64,000 nt of DNA from Trema orientale (GCA_002914845.1 JXTC01000077.1:478222-542221), one strand, 5' to 3'; shown: positions 34,533 to 46,455, numbered from the stretch's first letter. Notes: generated by a model from the letters alone, not told the origin. Translations and numbers: made by a program.

Positions 34533-36608
34533 GTAATTTTCTATGATTCCCATTATATAAAGCTGCATTAATGCAACTAGAGTATGATTTAATTCTTTTG
34601 GTATTTTGTAGTACTCATACATACTTGTATGGATTGTCATAGAGAGATAAACAACAATAACTAGGTGATGCAGACCAAGAATAGAATATATTAAGAAATT
34701 AGTATTATTGTTATTTATTACATTTTATTTGATTGTTAGGTTATTTTAATTTTGAGTAACTATTTTTTAATTTATTGTTGTTAATGTTATTTAGTGAATT
34801 GCCTATCAACAAATAGGTCATCTATGTTATTACTTTCAGTATGTTATGAAATTGAAACGTTAATATTTTCTCTCTTTAGATCATTCTAGTTCTTCATTAA
34901 ATTTTAATCAGTTCTATTGCTTTTTTTTTTTTTTTTTTCATATTATAGCCTATATCAATTCATATCGAAGCCTAGTCTAGTTTTCTCTTGCCTACCTTTT
35001 TGCTGTTCCTGCCATTGAAAAACCAAGAAAAGGGAAAAAAAAAAGATAAATTTACGCCTTATTTTTCTAATTTTCGTCCAAAAAAAAATTTGTTCTTATG
35101 AACATTGGAAAGCAGCCCATTTTTTGTTCCAAAAAAATACACACACAATTAGCTCTGCACGTTACTTCCAGCCCCTACCACCTTCTCCTATAAGTCTTCA
35201 TCGAACCATTTTCACCACCAGTCTACTTCAAATTCCGTTCCCTGTCGTAAACAAATCCGAAAGCTCCAAAGTCGCTGCTATTTATTCTCAGACTTTCAGC
35301 TTTGTTTTAGTTGCTTCCTTCTACCAAACAACCATAGATCTACATCCTCTAGCCCTTGAACACTCTGGTAATATATGTTTTTACATTCACACTTTGTCTT
35401 ATGATTTTATTAGTTGAAAAATTGATTAATATGTGTTTTGATCTATGCTAATTTATTATATATATATATATATATATAAATTCTTAAAACTCTTTTGCTT
35501 ATCAACAATACTACATGTCCCTTATGTTCATGCCCAATTTTACCGTGAGCCCTATTGTTATAACTCATCCCATCTTTGCAGGTACTACTATGACCACTAT
35601 TATCAAAGATGCTAGCTCCCTATTAATGTGCTCCTCGGACACTGGCTAGAATTACACATATAGTGCTTGTGTTAGACATCTTTTGGTGCCATGTTCGCAA
35701 TATTGACAACCATTCTAATGAGCCTAACTTTTGATGAATTTATGCGGAATCTATATATAGTTGAACATGTTGTGCAACAAAATTCAACTCTAGTTGAGCC
35801 CATTGTTGGTAGTCCACTTACATATAAACTTAAATAATAACTTCCAAAATTTGGACCGAATGTATATATATTTATTTGATTTTCTTTCTAATATGACTAT
35901 TGGCCTAATTTTCTATGTAAGAGAATTTTTTGACCCATCTTAAGGTGTTCCGACCTATCCTATATTGAGAAGAGAATGGAGCAAAGCCTTTATGTTTCAT
36001 GATTCTTCCTCTTTATCAAGCATCAAGACTTCTACTTTGCTGATCTTTCTATGCTTCAGATTGTTAATTGATGATGTATTTGAGTTTTAAATCGCTGGAG
36101 TCTAGTTCTTGAACTCTAGGAGAATGATACAAATAAAGAATATAATATATTAGGAAATTATTATTATTACTAGTATTTAATAGATTTTATTTGATAGTTA
36201 GGTTATTTTAATTTTTGAGTGATTAGCTTAAGTTAAGTGTTTTTATTAGTTTTTAAGATTTATTTACTTTCCTAGTTGTATCAAATTGCCTCTCTATAAA
36301 CGGGCTATCTATGTTATTGCTTTCAGTTTGTTATGAATGAATGCAACTAAATCGTTAATATTTTCTCGTCTATGTATTATTCTAGTTCTTTCTTGAATTT
36401 TTGATTAGATTTGTTACTTTTTTATCCATTCATCTATCTCTACCCTTTCTATTTATTTTCTCGTACTATCCTATATATCACTAAGTTTATTTGCTTTGTG
36501 TAGAAGCTTGTTATCACATTATATGTTTTTGGACATACTTGAGATGATTTCTTGATATGTAACATTTCCATCAAGTTTTTTCTTTTTCCTTTTCCCTTTA
36601 ATTTATTT
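34533..36608. other. Gene-free stretch
   Basis: AT-rich DNA with a T-run at 34920-34939 and (TA)n at 35457-35478. The frame at 35124-35417 (97 codons) has no domain. Two stretches near 34680-34790 and 36120-36230 (AATATATTAGGAAATTA, then TTATTTGATWGTTAGGTTATTTTAATT) are diverged copies of each other in direct orientation. Confidence 0.4.
35457..35478. repeat. (TA)n microsatellite
   Basis: Eleven TA units. Confidence 0.9.
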
Positions 36609-36827
36609 CTTGTATAAATTTAAATGATCAGTCTTTCCTTTTAATCTGTGGGTGTATTTAGAAAACTAAGGAGTAATGCTCCTATTTTTATAAATTTGGT
36701 AATTCCACTGCAAAAGAAAATTAATTTGGTGATAAAATATAATATTCCTACATATGGATTCTTGCTTCAACAGGTAGCATTAGGCCCTTAGAGAAACCTA
36801 GTGAATAATAGTCACATTCTAAATAAG

Positions 36828-37081
36828 AGGAGTGCTAAAGATACTCTCTTTCGCACTCTTTTTTACACTCTCTAATCTCACAATTTGACACATAGATTCT
36901 GTTATTCAGTTTAATATTTTAATAATACATAGTAGAATATACGTTTTACACCCTCTAATCTTATAATTTGATACATAGATTCCACTATCCATATTAATAT
37001 TTTAATAATGCATAGTAGAATTCAAGAGAAAACTTGGAGAGTGTAAAAGAAGGTCTAAAAGAAAGTGCAGCTAGTATTCCT
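36828..37081. mobile_element. MITE with ~50-bp inverted ends, unit 1
   Basis: A 254-bp unit starting AGGAGTGCTAAAGATACT and ending GTGCAGCTAGTATTCCT. The two ends are inverted copies, and the interior shows further GATTCYRYTAT and TAATAATRCATAGTAGAAT repeats. No clear target duplication; superfamily unresolved. Confidence 0.6.
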
Positions 37082-37431
37082 ATCTGAATAATAGTCCCAT
37101 TATGGAGAGAATTGTAGGCGTAGACAGAATAATTTGCCAATAGAAGCTAGTGTTAAGGTTCTAACATATAGTTTTTTGATGCTATATTATAAAATAAAAT
37201 AAAATAAAAAACTTGTATAAATTTAAATGATCAGTCGTTTCTTTTAATATGAGGGTGTATTTAGGAAACCATGGAGTAATGCTCCTATTTTTATAAATTT
37301 GGTAATTCTACTGCAAAAGAAAATTAATTTGGTGATAAAGTATAATATTCCTACATATGGATTCTTGCTTTTACAGGTAACATTAGGCCATTTAGAGAAA
37401 CCTAGTGAATAATAGTCACATTCTAAATAAG

Positions 37432-37683
37432 AGGAGTGCTAAAGACACTATCTTTTGCATTTTTTTTAAACTCTCCAATCTCACAATTTGACATGTAGAT
37501 TCCACTATCAGTTTAATATTTTAATAATGCATAGTAGAATATACGTTTTACACTTTCTAATCTTACAATTTGACACATGGATTTCACTATCCAGTTTAAT
37601 ATCTTAATAATGCATAGTGGAATTCAAGAGGAAAACTTGGAGAGTGTAAAAGAAAATCTAAAAGAGAGTACAGCTAGTATTTC
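37432..37683. mobile_element. MITE with ~50-bp inverted ends, unit 2
   Basis: Counterpart of 36828-37081 carried along by the 603-bp duplication; about 252 bp with the same ends. Confidence 0.6.
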
Positions 37684-37820
37684 TCTCTGAATAATAATCC
37701 CATTATGGGGAATATTACAGTCCTAGACAGAATAATTAGCCAATAGAAACCAGTGTTAAGGTTCTAGCATATAGTTTTTTGATGCTATATTATTAAAAAA
37801 TAAATAAAAATAACTTGCAG

Positions 37821-37937
37821 GAATATTTCATCCAGTAAAGAATCTCTTTTTTGGAGGTTACGTTAGTGCTGCCGTTTATCGACCATTTCATAATCAAATG
37901 TCCTTGCTTAATGCTTCCTATTTCATAATCAGTGCAG
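37821..37937 (+). other. Exon-like block, unrecognised
   Basis: A 117-bp segment with only one open frame (it reads GGYVSAAVYRPFHNQMSLLN in part). An AT-rich tract ending TAACTTGCAG, a good plant acceptor, precedes it, and GCAG/GTTGAG, a good donor, follows. A further open stretch starts right after (SYSSEEEWFANERS, to about 38060). The composition looks like coding DNA. I do not recognise the protein and found no linked exons, so it is a possible host exon or gene relic. Confidence 0.3.
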
Positions 37938-38779
37938 GTTGAGAAATGGTTATCATATTCTTCTGAAGAGGAATGGTTCGCAAACGAACGGTCCAAGACT
38001 TCTCCTTTATATAGTCTCTTGATCGATGTTGAAGATAATTTTTTTTTTTCGTCGGAGAATTTCCGAGTATTTATAAACATGTGTATTATATATATAGCGA
38101 AGGAAAGAATATTAGTTCTATTAGGACTCTATCGTTTTTCTTTTTTTTTTCTTTCTTTCCTTTTTTTCCCTTTGAAAATTTTGATATTATTAGGCACTAA
38201 CCGAAAACTCTCTCAAACTCTAATTTTTGTTTTTGGTTTTAAGAAGTGTTCCAAATTATTAGTTGGTTTTAAGAAGTGTTCCAAATTATTAGGGATCATT
38301 TGTTAGGACTGCACCGATCATATTTAATATATATAAATGTTTTTTTTTTTTTTTTTACTTATCCATAGATATTTTGGTTTTTAGTCATTTGATCATGATC
38401 TAATAATTACCATAATTTGAGTAGTCGAAAAAATAAATACTCATTATTTAATACTTTTCTCTCCTTTTTTTTACCATAAAAAGACGTGCGTGACTAATGT
38501 TAATTGGCCAAAATAATAGTAAAAAAAAAAAATACATACTGATTAGTGTCTATATATATATCTTTGTGATTATTTTTTAACTTTAAATTCTCCATTATGC
38601 ATCAAAGAATTAATTAATATTTTGATAAATGACAAACAATATCTATCTCCCGGCCGACTGAGTAATGTTAAGAAATTTATTTCCGTTACATTAGTCTATT
38701 TTATTTTATTTTTTTCAATGAGTTTTACTTGTTAGGATTGGGTTCATTTTTAATAAACATATGTTATTTCCTTTTTATT
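37938..38779. other. Gene-free stretch
   Basis: T-rich DNA. A 26-bp unit containing AAGAAGTGTTCCAAATTATTAG is directly repeated at about 38241 and 38268. No gene is seen beyond the open stretch noted at its left edge. Confidence 0.4.
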
Positions 38780-39450
38780 TTTAATTTTACATAAACTTTT
38801 ATCCGGATAAGGATTTCTCCCTTAGATATGTGATGATAACTGGAGCCACCATAACTAAGTAGATCTCTCAAAATCTTTTGGGAGCTGGGTACTAGAAAAA
38901 CAAAAAAGACTCCAACGCTCAAGTAGATGAATAAAATTGAAAGAAATAATGCATATTTATAGGCTTAAATTGAGTGTCTTTCTCAAATAGGATTCTTGAT
39001 AATTATCTATAATAATAATAATAATAATAATAAAATGGGTAACTAGATTAGATTTGGATACGTACCCGATCTTACTAATCCATCAAGAATTCTTAAAACA
39101 AAAATAATAATATGGACAATCCTCATTAAATATTCAAAAATCAAAACCCTACTTATAGGAAAACGGACATGGACAACCTCGTATTGGACAGTTAATAGAA
39201 TTTTCTTTATTCAAAGTATAACAAATTTAGAATATCTAGTTGGACAATTATGTTATAGATGAGTCGAGTCAACCATGAGCTAGATGGATGGAATCCTAAA
39301 TTCCATAAACATTTCACACTAAGTTGGACTCCTCGATGATTGAAATACGTTTATCCCATATTAATCCGTCACGCACTCCTTTCCAAAGAGTCATATACTT
39401 ACTCCTAGATATATCTCCTCGAATCCACTCATCCTTAAATAGGATGAATG
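38780..39450 (-). mobile_element. Probable LTR remnant
   Basis: On the minus strand a TATA-like CCTATAAATATGC is followed by CTTGAGCGTTGGAGTCTTTT, the promoter-plus-leader pattern often seen in plant Ty3 LTRs. No clean ends or target duplication were found, so limits and family are uncertain. Confidence 0.3.
39011..39033. repeat. (AAT)n microsatellite
   Basis: About eight AAT units. Confidence 0.9.
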
Positions 39451-39770
39451 AAATCTATCCCTCCTAAACTGAATGGACTCGAGCATATCATTTTCAAGCA
39501 CAACAAACCTAAAATTATAACTAACAAATATTTTTCCAGTTACAATCATACTATGGACACTTGGAAGTCTAAATTGAGAGGAACGAAATTTAACCCTAAT
39601 AGAATCTCTGTTTCTCTTATTAATTTTTTTTTATTTTCCATTTTGGAGTGAAATTGATTTGTGGAATTTTCATATTTTCTGGACTTGTCTTCAAAAATTA
39701 AGGTTCGATTATATATTTTGCGTGTTTTGTTTAATATTTATAACTCAATTTAGGCAACTAAACTAATCAT

Positions 39771-40017
39771 TGGCTCCGTTTGAAACCTGATTTTTTTTGG
39801 AGGGAAAGGAAAAGAAAAATTCAAAGAATTCTATTTTCTCTTGTTTCCATTCAAACAAATAAATTATGGAAATTTTTTTCAAGAAAAATGAGAATTCGAT
39901 TTGATATTATGCTTTAGTATATAGAATCATGACAAATTAGCAAAGCCAAAAGTTTCAAAATNTTTCCTTGATATTTTCTTATTATTTTTTTTCTCCTCCA
40001 AATTCCAAACAGAGCCA
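39771..40017. mobile_element. Tourist-like MITE (GGCTCCGTTTG ends)
   Basis: A 247-bp non-coding element with inverted ends TGGCTCCGTTTG and CAAACAGAGCCA. The subterminal GGAGGGAAAGG and CTCCTCC also mirror each other. The ends resemble PIF/Harbinger MITEs. I could not confirm a 3-bp duplication. It includes the unresolved base at 39962. Confidence 0.55.
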
Positions 40018-40261
40018 TAAAGTCCGATCTTTGTGCATATTCAAGATTCAAGTAGTTGAAATTACCAGATAAGACTCTTATGAACTGAATTTGTGTGTGC
40101 ACACATTTAAAAAAATAATTGATCCTAATGAATTTAGCTATTCAGATTTCGAAAAGAAGAAAAAAGTTTTTGTTGAATTATATGGAAAATGACGTATCAT
40201 TTTATTTTATGGAATTTTTTATTTTACTAGTTTTGTTTGATTTATTTTTTTTAATAAAAAA

Positions 40262-40480
40262 AGTAGGGCTTAACTAATGACCTCCACTTATTACAAATTA
40301 AAAGAAAATACCTACTACTACACAATTCACACTCTACCAAATTAAAGGAAAATAGCTACTGCTCCACAATTCACACTCCACTCTATTATGGATAATAGGT
40401 TTTTACGCTTACTCCGGTATAACTCGAACCTAGGACCGAAATCCCAGATAACGAGTACTCTTACCACTTGAGCCCAATCC
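40262..40480 (-). mobile_element. tRNA-derived SINE
   Basis: On the minus strand the head GGATTGGGCTCAAGTGG (A-box-like) is followed about 35 bases on by GGTTCGAGTTATACC (B-box-like), the internal RNA polymerase III promoter of tRNA-derived SINEs. The body ends near CCCTACTTTTTTT, a T-rich tail like those of Au-type plant SINEs. An internal 44-bp segment is duplicated in tandem (40294-40337 and 40338-40381). It does not fold as a whole tRNA, so it is not a tRNA gene. Target duplication not identified. Confidence 0.6.
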
Positions 40481-43090
40481 ACTTCGTCTTGTTTTCAAGA
40501 AAATTCACATGAAGCAAAGGAAAAGAGATCACAGTCATTGCCATCTAGAGATACCAAATTTGCCTCTTTTTCTAACCTCTGTAAATTGAGTCGTCACCAC
40601 TTAGCAAACTTTTCTCATGGATATCCTTTAAGATCACTAGCATCCTTTACTGCTTTTGAAGCATGGACGGAGAGGTCGATGGCGTGGGAGAGAAGGCCTA
40701 GGTTGACGACATGTCGAGAGAAGGTCGAGGTTGATGCGTGGGAAGAGAGGGCCCAAGTCGACGTACGGGTGCAGGGAGAGAGGTCTTCGGAAGTCGAGAG
40801 CTTCGGATAAAGAGCTTGGGATGGAATATGGAGGGATTTCGATGGTGACGGGATAGAGTAAGAGAGTAAGGCGGCGGTGAGAGAGTGGAAAAGGAAAGAT
40901 TTGAAATGAGAGGGCTCACACGATAGAAGTTAGACATAGGCGTGTTGTGTTTTTGTCTTTTTCCCAATTTTCATAAATGTATTATATATGTAAGTTCTCA
41001 ATTCAATAGACATTTTTTTATAGCTATTTATAGGTTTTTTTTAGCCATTAAGCCGTTGGATTATGTTTTAATAGTTATTATAATTTGAGTAGTTAGGAAA
41101 AAAATAATAAAAATAAATACACTTTATTTAATGTTTTTCTCTCTCTCTATCTTTAACTATGAAAAATATGCGTGAATAATTTTAATTAGACAAAATAAGT
41201 AAAAACAAAATACCTACTGGATTAGTGCCCTATATGTAAAAACAAATTAAATAATGAATAGATATGTTTATTTAATTGGACGGGTTGGGACCCGCTTCTA
41301 ACCTGACTATTGTATATTTGGTTGAGTTGAAATTAGCTCCCGTTGACATCAATTTTTTTTTTTTTGAGTTTTTATTGGTCGGGTTAATCAGTTTTTTTGG
41401 ATTATCGGGTTTGTTGCTCAACCTAACTCATATGGGGAGTTCTAGTATAGGAGGAGAAAAATCCCTCTTACTCGTAGGAACATTTTTTGGACCCTCAGAT
41501 TAAATCAAAGGGATAATATAATAAAAGTTTATGTAAACCCTAGTATACAGGATTATGCTATGCTCATCTTCAACCTATAATTTGTATTTTTATAGGAAAT
41601 AAAAAAACACAAAAAAAAAGCCACATTGCTTAAAAAGTGAAGAACAGTTGTTGTTTAGGCCAACTAAATATTCGATAACTGACATAAAATATCAATACTG
41701 GTTTAAGAGAATTAGAAAAACATATGTATTTCATGATCTCCATAAAATTATTTTTTATTTTGTTTTGTTATTTTTTTCCATTTTTGAGGAAGTGTGAACC
41801 GCAACTTTTTATAACACTATGAAATAAAAAATAAAATTAAAGGAGAAAAAAAAGAATTCTAAATTCAAGTGGATCTTTCGTGAAGGAAAACTTTTTAAAG
41901 GATTAAGCAAACTTCAGCCATTGTATGCTATAGAGATAAAAATAATGGTGCCTTTAAAAAAAAAAATAAAATAATGGTGGTTATTGATTTTATTTGCTTT
42001 ATTTTTTAGCATTTTTATCTCTCGATCTACAATAATGGTGGTTGTATCGTCTTTTGAGAAGTTATCTAAGTCTAAGAGAAAAAAAAAGTAAACCATAAAA
42101 GAGATGAGTTGTTTTATAGGAGATGTTTCTCTTTCTTTGAGAATTAACATTAAGTGGGGTGAAATCTATAATAAATATTATAATTCTTAGTTTTTAACCA
42201 ATAAAATCAATTAGAATCCACTTCTGCAAAATAAGAGGGATTTTGCCCTCCCACACTAGAATTTCCCTATATATATAATGCCATGTGCGGAACACATGAT
42301 CTCTCCTAGAGGGGTAATAGATGGAACAAAAATTCTCTAACCCAGAACATCCAAAATTGCCATTGATGATAACATTACCAAGCTTCAAGATTTACGCTTA
42401 AATTTTCTTTCCTTTTTGAGCGAGTGGTCTGCGTTTTCTTCTGCAACTACTCGAGAATCATATATCCTACATCTCTTTCTACCGATCTTCGTCATTTCTA
42501 TGGCACTCTCTGTGTTTTTCATTAAAATTCACAGGCCTTTTTTTTTTTCCTTTCCTAATCGTGTGCTTCTTCTAATCTCTAGTTAAAATTTCAACCACTC
42601 TTCACTACTCAGAACTCTTAATGGAGGATTTTTTTATGCTCTGACCAAATCGTCTCTCTTTGTCTCCTCTCTCTTTTTTTATTTTTATTATTTTCTTGAA
42701 TGTGTGTGTTTGGCTTGTCTTGTATATATGAAAGCTGACTTTTTTTCATTAAGTTTCGGAGTCTCATACATAATTTTGTAAGATAAAGAGATCATTCAAT
42801 TGAATTTGATCATATAATTCAATTTCTAAAGATTTGATTTTTTTTTTTTACAGGTACAACCGAAGAGGTTATTTTCAATTTATTTGAACACAATATTACT
42901 ATCACTTTTAATCTAATGAGATGATAAATAAAAACAAAAATTCATTTATACTAAACATACATTACTGTATTACACTCTCTCTCTAAGCTCTGGAATTTTT
43001 GATGTAATTGGGCCCTGTCTTGCTTAATTTGGAATTAATAATTGGGGTTTCTACAAAAGTACGGTTTTCTATACAAACTATTTGAAAAGT
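40481..43090. other. Gene-free stretch
   Basis: AT-rich DNA, apart from a GC-richer patch at 40660-40810 in which both strands carry overlapping frames (40538-40810 plus, 40698-40967 minus) made of repeated GAGAGGTCGA/GTCGAG-like words. Neither shows a domain. A repeat at 42281-42351 recurs inverted at 46578-46657. T-runs are common. Confidence 0.4.
42281..42351. repeat. Dispersed repeat, inverted partner at 46578-46657
   Basis: CCATGTGCGGAACACATGAT through TAATAGATGGAAC to CCCAGAACAT matches the reverse complement of 46578-46657 with about 20 percent differences. Element type unknown. Confidence 0.5.
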
Positions 43091-43094
43091 ACGG

Positions 43095-43615
43095 TTAGCA
43101 GCAAAAAGGTATAAAAATACCATAATGATATTATGGTGGGATACTTATAGTAATCTGATAGTTTTCATTTTTTTATTTTGGATACCATAAGTAACCTTTT
43201 AAGATACTTATGACAACTTCTAATTTTATTTCCAAAAACTATGTAATGTGGTAGATACATGTGATAACAGTGTATTTTATTATTAATTTTTTCTAACTGA
43301 GAAAGACAAATTCCCATTTCTACATCTATGGTACCATAGGTAACCATATAAGATACCCGTGGTAATTGCTTCTATGATACCATAGGTAACCGGATAAGAT
43401 ACCCATGGTAATCAGTAAGATACCTACAATAACCTTATATGTGTGTATTTTTTTTTTAAATCAAGAACTCCCAATTCACCTTCATATTTTCGTGATACTA
43501 TAGGTAATCTAGTATAATACCTGCGGTACCTTTGTACTTTTAATCTCTTTTAAATAAGAAACGCTCAATTTACTTGGATACCATAAGTAACTTGCTAGAA
43601 TACTAGTGTTAACGT
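43095..43615. repeat. Degenerate GATACCATAGGTAACC repeat
   Basis: At least seven copies of a two-part motif, RATACCATARGTAAC followed at 6-10 bp by AAGATACCCRTGGTAAT, are spread over 520 bp with spacing of about 40-80 bp. The two halves are partly inverted copies of one another (GGTAAC/GTTACC-like), so the array is rich in small hairpins. Confidence 0.6.
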
Positions 43616-43655
43616 CCTAATTTTTTTAAATAATATCTTTCTTTTTGAATTCCCT

Positions 43656-44792
43656 TAAAGGGGTCCTTCTACAATACTTGTACCGCGTTTTGGAGTATTG
43701 ATACTCGCAATTTTTTGAACCGTCGGATATGGATCTAATGGATGAGATTAGATTTGAGATATCTTGATTTTATGGACCATGACACAGCAGATAAAAACAA
43801 GTGAGGATGGCTGCAAATCAAGTTACCAAACGGCCTTAGAAGAAATGCAATAGAGGGTTTGAAAAAAAAAAAAAGAATCCGAAAATCGTAATTAGGTTCA
43901 GTCTTCTTCTCCCCTTTCGAAATGGGATGATCAGGAGCTGCTGGAAATTGGGGCTACTGCGGCTGAGAGAAAGCTTTTTCTTCGGCCAATCCTTGAAATT
44001 TTCCTTGTCGTCGCCGGAGAAGCAAGTTTCTTGCTTGTTGTTGGGCATCTCATTCTCCTTGAGGACAAGCTCAGCAAGCACTATCCCAGCCAACTCACGA
44101 GCCTTCTATAAATAAACATTAGCTATAGATTTGTTGTTTTCTTTGTCCTCTTCTGTGATATATTGTTCTCAAATTCTTCATTAAAGTCTTATGATTTATG
44201 AATATCAAACCATTAAAAGAAAACCCAGAATCTGAGTTTACAATGAAGGATTAAAGGAACACCAAACTTCTAAGAGAAAACTTTTATCTCTCTTCCCAAG
44301 AATCGATTGAAATCAGAGGAAACAAATGGTAAATGCCATCACCCATACATGAGTTTTGCTAACAAACTAATTGTAAGGCCCTTTTTTTTGGTCAAGAAAA
44401 ATTAAAATAAAATAAAATTTCCGATTGATACATGGACTAGTTAAGAATGTTGTCGGTAGTCTATATTAGAGCGAACTGGAAGAGAGAGTATTAATACAAA
44501 ACTCGACCAAAAATATTTAAAAAAAAAAAACGAAAAGAAAAAAACAGAACATATGGAAAGAGACAGACTCAATTTGGAATCTATAGTACAACCCTATTTC
44601 TTTCTTCTTTTAAAATTAATTAAAAAATTGAACCCTTCCGTTAACAGAATAAATGCCATTCCGTTAGTTTATCTACATATTATACCCTCTCCATTGTGGG
44701 TCTCATTTTCACCATGAACCAATCACAACACAAGAATCAGAGAGTATCAATACTCCCAAAAAAGAGGATTGTATTGTAGAAGTTCCCCCTTA
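43656..44792. mobile_element. Mutator-like TIR element, possible Pack-MULE
   Basis: A 1.14 kb unit whose ends are inverted copies over about 55 bp. The left has CCTTCTACAATACTTG and GGAGTATTGATACTC; the right has GAGTATCAATACTCCC and GTATTGTAGAAGTTCCCC. The interior contains a GC-richer, coding-like stretch at 43890-44110 and no transposase. Long inverted ends around a gene-like fragment fit a Mutator-type element that picked up host DNA. I could not fix a 9-bp target duplication, which leaves the class open. Confidence 0.55.
43836..44093 (-). CDS. Gene-like frame inside the TIR element, unrecognised
   Basis: An 85-codon minus-strand frame. Its first ~65 residues look coding (AGIVLAELVLKENEMPNNKQ, then a Lys/Ser-rich stretch with LSLSRSS), and the last ~20 are Phe-rich translation of an A/T run. 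The frame stays open a few codons upstream of the Met, so the captured piece may be an internal exon fragment. No family recognised. It is probably a captured gene fragment rather than a functional gene. Confidence 0.3.
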   Translation of the reverse strand: MAGIVLAELVLKENEMPNNKQETCFSGDDKENFKDWPKKKLSLSRSSPNFQQLLIIPFRKGRRRLNLITIFGFFFFFSNPLLHFF

Positions 44793-45927
44793 TAGAATGT
44801 TCAACTCCAACAATTTCTTAGTTACCACAAGTAACTTGCTAAGTGACTATCAGTAAGTGAGTAGGTGATCGACGTTAATTCACTAAACTCATCTATCAAA
44901 CCACAAGATCTATCTAAGAGCTTCATATTTTTCATAGATACTTAAGAAACATAAATTAGGTTATATTTATTATTAATCATATTGGACACCCTGAGTAACT
45001 AATCAAAACTAAAAATATATATATATATATATTATTTTAATATTGAACAAATAAGCTTAGTATCTAGAGTCGATGTATATAACCACTTAACTACTTTTTT
45101 CCGTTTCTTCAAAAAAAAAAAAAAGATTTCGTGCTAAAAGATATTTGCTTTTTATTTTCTTAGAAAATAGTAAGAGAAAAGAATTAATGAAAAGTTAATT
45201 TAAATTTTTTTTCAAAACAGTAGAAGAAAAAACATAAACATTAAAAATAGAGAGAAAAAAGAGAAAGCAAAAATTTTAAAAAAAATTATAAAAGGAAAGC
45301 AAAGGAAGCAAAAGGCTACTTAAAATATACTACGGAAAAAAAGAGAAAACAACTAATTTCTGTTTTAAAAAACTATAATTCAAAAAGAGTAAAGAAAAAA
45401 AAAAGAATAGTGAAAAGAGATACCATAAAAAGATGCAAAATGAGAAAATTAAAGAAAAAATATATAAGAGGCAAATTAGCCGCTGATGCATGCTGTCAGT
45501 CAGCTGACAGTCCCATTTAAAAAAATTCTGATGCATGTCAGAGAAATTTGAAAAAAGTAAAAACCAATTCTAGAATGTCGTATATACCCTAAAAAACTAA
45601 ACAGAAACCGTATAAAAGTAAATTATAAAGAAGCAGGTCATATTTTTGCAATGTTGGCCCAAAAACTCGTACTGGGCCTAATTTCCCCTTAATAATTGGG
45701 TATCACTCTCACATACTCGAAATCTGAGATTTAAATTTAAATAACAAGTGCGTTGAAAGATAAGTTAGGAATTATTGGGTTATTCAGTTGATCTATTATG
45801 ATTCTTTAAGCTCAGATTATATATATATTTAGTTGCATTTGTGTGCCTAAGTGAGAATGAGATGAGTTTTTGAAAAAAGAAAAATAAGAAGGAAAAGTTT
45901 CTATGATTCAAAACAGAGAGTTTTGAC
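44793..45927. other. Gene-free stretch
   Basis: Very A-rich DNA with (TA)n at about 45017-45031 and long A-runs. The frame at 45330-45536 is low-complexity Phe/Leu. No gene seen. Confidence 0.5.
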
Positions 45928-46455
45928 TAGGGCTGGCAATTTTTTACACGACACGATGATACGACTCGAAAACGACACGAAATAAACGGGTTTGGGTGAC
46001 CCATTTAATTTTCGTGTGAATTTCGGGTTGACACGTGTAACATGTATAATAAACGGGTGGGTTTCGGGTCAACCCGAAAATGACCCGTGTAACCCGTTTA
46101 ATTAAACGTGTCGTTTTCGTGTCATTTTCGTGTCGTGTCAACACGACACTAATACGACACATTTATTAATATTTTAATATATTAAACATGATTTTAATTA
46201 ATTCTAAGCATATTTATAGGAGTAAAATTAAATTAAGTAGTTATAATCGTGTTAAATTAGAATAATCGTGTCAATTTTGAATAATCGTGTCAAACGGGTC
46301 ATAATATGACACATGACACGTTTATTAAACGGGTTGCACGTGTCGTGTCGTGTTACACGTGTATTAATCGTGTCGTGTTCGGGTTAGGTGTTATCGTGTC
46401 GTGTCGTAATCGTGTCGGCCCGAACACGACACGATAACACGAATTGCCAGCCCTA
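45928..46455. mobile_element. hAT-type MITE, second copy of the CACGAC family
   Basis: A 528-bp element with inverted ends TAGGGCTGGCAATT / AATTGCCAGCCCTA, flanked by the perfect 8-bp duplication GTTTTGAC (45920-45927 and 46456-46463). The interior is packed with ACACGAC, CGTGTCGTG and AACGGGT words in both orientations. Frames at 45944-46162 and 46353-46580 are translations of these words and not genes. Confidence 0.9.

Larger units (their letters stand above)
36609..37816. repeat. 603-bp tandem duplication
   Basis: Unit 1 (36609-37211) and unit 2 (37212-about 37816) both start CTTGTATAAATTTAAATGAT and end GATGCTATATTA plus an A-rich run. They share the whole interior with scattered differences. 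Each unit contains one copy of the same MITE at the same place, so the MITE is older than the duplication. Confidence 0.9.

Noticed and set aside
40416-40480. tRNA gene
   Set aside because: A- and B-box-like words are present but no full cloverleaf; better explained as a SINE head.
40538-40967. Overlapping frames on both strands in a GC-richer patch
   Set aside because: Both consist of repeated GAGAGG/GTCGA words and show no recognisable protein.
43647-44803. 9-bp target duplication for the possible Pack-MULE
   Set aside because: Candidate flanks GAATTCCCT and GAATGTTCA agree at only about half the positions.
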